Assembly (NCBI RefSeq): GCF_000717655.1
Contig: NZ_JNZY01000053.1
Location: forward strand, 1 to 36,866
Source: Streptomyces katrae
GTDB lineage: Bacteria; Actinomycetota; Actinomycetes; Streptomycetales; Streptomycetaceae
Reading direction: 5' to 3'
DNA length: 36,866 nucleotides
The notes below the pieces were generated by a model that searched no databases, was not told the DNA's origin, and was given only the letters and a program-made list of their open reading frames with translations. The position numbers and the translations under genes were made by a program. Below, in pieces: positions 34,301-36,866 of this stretch. Position 1 is the stretch's first letter, and every line of letters begins with the position of its first letter.

Positions 34301-34520
34301 CCAGAGAATACGTGTCCGGGCTGTCGCGGTGTGTGCTATTCGTGCCGCCGCAGAGCGTGCGCTGAGTCTTCTCCAGCCGCCCGATACCGGCGACGCGCAC
34401 AAGAGTGCGCAGGTTGTACGGCGCTTGGGTCAGGTGCGTTTCGGGGGTAAGCCGGGGTGGCTCGAACCCAGTGCGTTGCAGATAGTCCAGGTCCTGCGCG
34501 GTCAGGCGCTCGATCGGCAT
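31359..34520 (-). CDS. HerA/FtsK-type ATPase (large, N- and C-terminally extended)
   Basis: A 1053-residue AAA-like motor. The ATPase core spans about 370-780, with Walker A GVTGSGKTNT (about 394-403), a DUF87-like block FLVLEPAKTEYRVLL, Walker B LLIIEEAHRL (about 629-638), and a sensor-like VVVVDQIPAKLAPDVLKNTN, all characteristic of HerA-type hexameric DNA translocases. About 380 residues precede it, larger than the usual HAS barrel. The 270-residue tail holds clustered cysteines (DCHQRC...AAC; GCARIWKDRPGPCLCAHP) that could bind zinc. It follows the zinc-ribbon gene by 7 nt and overlaps the next by 8. HerA ATPases pair with nucleases or Sir2 proteins in known phage defence. Confidence 0.85.
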   Translation of the reverse strand: MPIERLTAQDLDYLQRTGFEPPRLTPETHLTQAPYNLRTLVRVAGIGRLEKTQRTLCGGTNSTHRDSPDTYSLDGANGSISRDLLVALYTYQVPLAFMVSYEPGRASFHVGTWLPEGGNRPAAQENERLLETALRALYPTIDLLADDPVTGTWQMGGLVLGIPTPRPPDPADGALQLDRLVRALHQVRWAALILAQPIGETLVRDLKLRLINEMRSVQTATQTGGVPSPLADHYLEMLGVQLRAFTDAQGTGAWRTAAYLLGDPDGYPQIASLWRGVFSGDRSLPEPVRVSDRDDVPMLANSWAMPDPVTDTSAQGHYLQPFQHQTLLTSTQLAAYVHFPNVETNGFAITQVPDFDTVPPPADPTALGLGTLVEHQRVTATAYGVHPAKLTRHTFVTGVTGSGKTNTVFHLMRQVARSGVPFLVLEPAKTEYRVLLHDKELGHELQVFTLGNEMVSPVRLNPFEVPEGIPVAVHLDLLRSAFNASFGMWTPLPQILEVSLHGIYEDRGWDVTTGTNRRLDSDSDRSAAFPTLTDLVRKVEEVIPQLGYEDKVTGNLRAALRTRLNSLRTGGKGRMLDVRRSLPIELLLGRPTVLELEGMGDDDDKAFMMGLLMIRLAEQRRANGDAEGLRHLLIIEEAHRLLANTSGTRGEEGEADVRSKAVETFTNLLSEIRAYGQGVVVVDQIPAKLAPDVLKNTNLKVAHRIVAGDDREVLGATMVMTSRQDVALATLPVGRAAVFTDGEDAPLLIQVPPAKGGSGTWPTHDDVRQHMARYDADAGPDSLTPSTDCHQRCLTTPAACETARALLNQPKVMRSFARAILSAVQTRGGLERTWPDVTATIEPHRPRWLDRSALLACLARHGARHLADSRGARAGWTYAETASVADLIDKALVALLEGHDSTDDVIALRLQLLALQGETYGSFQGCARIWKDRPGPCLCAHPVAELVAAGGFLRPWTEAREADRASHEGGRPAAWEISKDAAYQLIEFPAEGQPLGLATQLKDVANCTALCFAQQMLAAEEWAHPATARRALTQLLTQMSRDAVAITQETDDE

Positions 34521-34527
34521 CGTCTGC

Positions 34528-35190
34528 TCACCCGCTCATTGTCCGAAGGAAGCCCCAGATGACAAAGGCGAGGACGGCGGCAAAGAAGATGGCAAAGGCG
34601 ATCGCGACGGGGATGGAGCAACTCTTGGGCACCGTCCTGGCGTTAACGCTAGCCCCACTCGTCAGGTTCTCCACTTTGCTCGCCCGGAGCGTGCCCCGTT
34701 TCATCTTGCCCCGTGCCTGTACCCAGTCGCCTTCGGAAATCGCCCCTTCGAACGCGTAGCCCCGCATCTCGACCGGCACCAGCATCACCCGGTTCCCTGC
34801 CTCGTCATAGCGTTCGACCCGGAACGTCCACACTGTTTCGGGTCTTGATTCCCCCTGTTGCTCAGTGCGCGTCTGCACACCGCGCACCTGCCCCTCCAGC
34901 ACTTCACTGCTGCCATGGAGTGGCCGAGCAGGATGAGAGCTCACAGCAGCCAGCCGAGGAGACCTGGCAGAACTGGGTGCCTCGGGTGGCCGACGGCCCT
35001 CTACCGGGGACGGCCCGTTCCACCCGCCCCCGCCGGGGCGCACGCCGGGAGGCGCCGCGCTGGGAGGAGCGGGCGATGCAGAAGAATCGCCGGGAGACCG
35101 CCGGGCAAAATCATGCTCGCAATAGCTGCACCTCTCGGCACCGGGCGTCGCTTGGGCTCCACAGTGAGCACACACCCAAGTACTAGTCAT
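34528..35190 (-). CDS. Zinc-ribbon, OB-like, membrane-anchored protein (copy 2)
   Basis: A 220-residue protein. The N-terminus is a zinc ribbon (WVCAHCGAQATPGAERCSYC: two CxxC pairs). A Pro/Gly/Ser-rich linker follows (about 30-100), then a beta-rich domain (VLEGQVRGVQTRTE, VWTFRVERYDEAGNRVML, GAISEGDWVQARGKMKRGTL, ENLTSGA) that looks like an OB fold, and one C-terminal membrane helix (IPVAIAFAIFFAAVLAFVIW). The ATG at 35190 is chosen because GGGAG lies 8-9 nt upstream and the zinc ribbon starts there. It is a close paralogue of the gene upstream and lies just before the ATPase gene. Confidence 0.8.
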   Translation of the reverse strand: MTSTWVCAHCGAQATPGAERCSYCEHDFARRSPGDSSASPAPPSAAPPGVRPGGGGWNGPSPVEGRRPPEAPSSARSPRLAAVSSHPARPLHGSSEVLEGQVRGVQTRTEQQGESRPETVWTFRVERYDEAGNRVMLVPVEMRGYAFEGAISEGDWVQARGKMKRGTLRASKVENLTSGASVNARTVPKSCSIPVAIAFAIFFAAVLAFVIWGFLRTMSG

Positions 35191-35232
35191 TCGGACCACT
35201 CCCAGATCATCAGCGGCCTGCACCAAGGCCAC

Positions 35233-35886
35233 TCAGCCGCCGTAATCCGTGACCCCTAGGAAGATGAGAAAGACGAACCAGGCGGCGAAGGCAACACATA
35301 CAAGGATCAAGATGATCTTGGGTACCATCTTCGCCTGGACATCAGCCCCGCTTGTCAGGTTCTCCAGCCTGCTCGCCCGCAGCGTGCCTCTCTTCATCTT
35401 GCCGTGTGCCCGTACCCAGTCGCCTTCAGAAATCGCTCCTTCGAACGCGTAGCCCCGCATCTCCACCGGCACCAGCAGCACCCGATTACCGGCCTCGTCA
35501 TAGCGTTCGACCCGGAACGCCCACACCGTCTCGTAGTTTGATTGCCCCTGCTTCTGCTCGGTGCGCGACTGCACTCCGCGCACCTGCCCCTCCACCACTC
35601 CGCCGCTTACGTGGGGCGACCGAGTGGGTTGAGAGCTCGCAGCGGCCGGTTGCGTAGGCCGGGCGGGAGTGAAGGCCTCGGGTAGCGGACGGGCCTCTCC
35701 CGGGGACGGCCCGTTCCATCCGCCCCCGCCGGGGCGCCCCCCGGGAGGCGCCCCGGCGGGAGGATCGGGCGGCGCAGAAAACCCGTCAGGAGATCGAGGT
35801 GCAAGATCACGCCCACAATGGCTGCACCTCTCGGCGCCAGCCGTCAGGAGGGCTCCGCAATGAGCACACACCCACGGACTAGTCAT
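35233..35886 (-). CDS. Zinc-ribbon, OB-like, membrane-anchored protein (copy 1)
   Basis: A 217-residue paralogue of the next gene, with the same layout: zinc ribbon (WVCAHCGALLTAGAERCSHC), Pro/Gly linker, OB-like domain (VVEGQVRGVQSRTE, VWAFRVERYDEAGNRVLL, GAISEGDWVRAHGKMKRGTL) and C-terminal membrane helix (ILILVCVAFAAWFVFLIFLG). The OB-like domain is nearly identical between copies while the membrane helix differs, so the helix has been free to change. ATG 35886 has GGAAG 9 nt upstream. It heads the four-gene operon ending at 29963. The proteins might anchor the HerA complex to the membrane and bind nucleic acid; this is inference. Confidence 0.82.
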   Translation of the reverse strand: MTSPWVCAHCGALLTAGAERCSHCGRDLAPRSPDGFSAPPDPPAGAPPGGRPGGGGWNGPSPGEARPLPEAFTPARPTQPAAASSQPTRSPHVSGGVVEGQVRGVQSRTEQKQGQSNYETVWAFRVERYDEAGNRVLLVPVEMRGYAFEGAISEGDWVRAHGKMKRGTLRASRLENLTSGADVQAKMVPKIILILVCVAFAAWFVFLIFLGVTDYGG

Positions 35887-36028
35887 GCGGATCACTTCCG
35901 GGCTATTAGCCCCTTCTACAAGAAGACACCCATGCACACCTTGGCGCAAACAGCAGGCACCAACAGTTACCCGTTCAACAACTGAGCTGTACTGAGATTT
36001 GCGAAGTCCCTGATGCCAGGGTTACGAA
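35887..36028 (-). promoter_or_regulatory. Likely promoter region of the HerA operon
   Basis: The 142 bases before the first zinc-ribbon gene must contain its promoter unless transcription comes from the IS to the right. It is AT-richer than its surroundings. I could not place -35/-10 boxes with confidence. Confidence 0.35.
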
Positions 36029-36733
36029 GAGCTCGTAACACGATCATGAGTCGGGCTTGTTGAGGCGTCGCCAGCAGATGAGGCTGCAGGCGAGGGAGAC
36101 GAGCGCGTCGTGGAGTTCGGTGCGGCGTTCCCATCGGACGGCGAGTCGTTTGAAGTGGTGGAGCAGGGCGAAGGTCTGCTCCACGACGTAGCGGAGCTTG
36201 CCCATACCCTTGATGTTCGGGGCTCCCTTGCGGGAGATGACCGGCAGGATCCGGCGTTTACGCAGCTCCTCGCGGTTGGGGTTGGAGTCGTAGCCCTTGT
36301 CTCCGAGCACGGCCTCGGGACGACGGCGCGGACGGCCGGGTCGGCCCGCCACAGGTGGGATGCCGTCGACCAGGGCTAGGGTCTGGGTGACGTCGTTGAC
36401 GTTCGCCGCGGTCGTGATGACTTTGAGCGGGGTGCCGCGTCCGTCGCAGATCAGGTGGTGTTTGCTGCCCGTCTTCCGCCGGTCGACCGGCGACGGACCG
36501 GTGTCGGCGCCCCTTTTTTCGCGCGGATGTGGGATCCGTCCACGCATGCCCTGGACCAGTCGAGGCGGCCGGCCGCGTTCAGTTCGGCGAGGAGGATGCG
36601 GTGCAGCTGGTCGAAGACCCCGGCCTGCTGCCACCGCTCCAGGCGCCGCCAGCACGTCTGCCCCGAGCCGAACCCCAGCTCAGGGGGCAGAAGTTGCCAG
36701 GCGATGTCGTTGCAGAGCACGTACACCCCGGAT
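36029..36733 (-). mobile_element. IS5-family element, truncated by an IS3-family element
   Basis: The left end is near 36029 (GAGCTCGTAACACGATC...). The right end, with the transposase's N-terminus, is missing: the family sequence stops at about 36733, where unrelated IS3-type DNA begins. The left boundary is approximate because the partner repeat is gone. Confidence 0.7.
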
Positions 36734-36737
36734 TTTG
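36044..36737 (-). pseudogene. IS5-family transposase lacking its N-terminus
   Basis: The transposase is recognisable from GVYVLCNDIAWQLLPPELGF onward, with DWSRACVDGSHIRAKKG (first Asp), LGDKGYDSN (second Asp) and RYVVEQTFALLHHF (Glu). Two frames join at an A6G4 run (36510-36519 on the opposite strand), a classic -1 slippage site. The first 40 or so residues are replaced by foreign sequence at about 36737, so the copy is dead despite an intact catalytic triad. It is only distantly related to the IS5-type element at 28369. Confidence 0.85.
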
Positions 36738-36758
36738 AACACATCTATGCGGCTTGGG

Positions 36759-36866
36759 TCAGGTAGCTGCTGCTGGTTGGAGGTCGTTCTCGTAGGCGAT
36801 CGGAGTTCGCTGGCCGAGGCGGGAGTGCCGGCGGCGGGTGTTGTATCGGGTCAGCCAGCGGAAGGC
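36759..36866 (-). CDS. IS3-family transposase, C-terminal end (partial)
   Basis: The minus strand from the window edge reads AFRWLTRYNTRRRHSRLGQR, then TPIAYENDLQ, and stops at 36759-36761. This is the conserved end of IS3-family OrfB integrases (RRRHSxLGxxxPxxYE), just after the catalytic Glu block. The rest lies outside the window. The element's end is near 36734 (TTGAACAC...), where it interrupts the IS5-family transposase. Confidence 0.85.
   Translation of the reverse strand, partial: AFRWLTRYNTRRRHSRLGQRTPIAYENDLQPAAAT

Overview
High-GC DNA with many GTG/TTG starts, 4-nt start/stop overlaps and typical actinomycete families (DUF397, XRE-DUF5753, DUF6879, NACHT proteins with membrane tails, WYL regulators) points to a Streptomyces or close relative. 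The window looks like accessory DNA, such as a chromosome arm, genomic island or linear plasmid. There are no rRNA, tRNA or CRISPR features and no recognisable core housekeeping genes.

Region by region: (A) 1-669 holds no gene I can support. (B) 670-4017, minus strand: a small helical protein followed by a large NACHT NTPase with a multi-pass membrane tail. Both carry the same glycine-rich 'AVGGN' module, which suggests an NLR-like two-component conflict pair. (C) 4317-5474: an orphan Imm21-type immunity protein and a fragment of a cysteine desulfurase. (D) 5609-7550, minus strand: a compact regulatory operon (unknown protein, DUF6879, XRE-DUF5753 regulator, DUF397) of the type repeated many times in streptomycetes. 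Divergent small genes lie to its right, then a GNAT-like protein, a GntR-like regulator and a small basic protein.

(E) 10136-21946 looks like an undescribed biosynthetic gene cluster. It starts with a divergent HIT-family hydrolase. Then comes a translationally coupled plus-strand run: MoaA-like radical SAM enzyme, second (B12-binding-type) radical SAM enzyme, MccF/LdcA-type LD-carboxypeptidase, stand-alone class II aminoacyl-tRNA-synthetase-like enzyme of EpmA size, unknown 137-aa protein, SDR oxidoreductase, HTH-WYL regulator, HhH-GPD DNA glycosylase-like protein, ABC exporter and MFS exporter. No NRPS, PKS or clear RiPP precursor is visible. My inference is that the product is an amino-acid-derived, possibly nucleotide-linked or DNA-active small molecule, with MccF/HIT/glycosylase proteins as possible self-protection.

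(F) The MFS gene is cut at about 21946 by a Tn554-like element encoding three consecutive large tyrosine recombinases and a DUF6262 coiled-coil protein; the second and third recombinases carry apparent frameshifts. (G) 28369-29225 is a complete IS5-family element with a TAA target duplication, followed by an ISKra4-type transposase fragment.

(H) 29963-35886, minus strand, is a four-gene operon: two tandem paralogous zinc-ribbon/OB-like/membrane proteins, a 1053-aa HerA-type ATPase, and a proline-rich repeat protein with a distinct C-terminal domain. It has the shape of a mobile defence or conflict system that I cannot match to a named one. (I) 36029-36866 is an IS5-family element truncated by an IS3-family element that runs off the window.

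The two best candidates for undescribed biology are cluster E and operon H; pair B is third.
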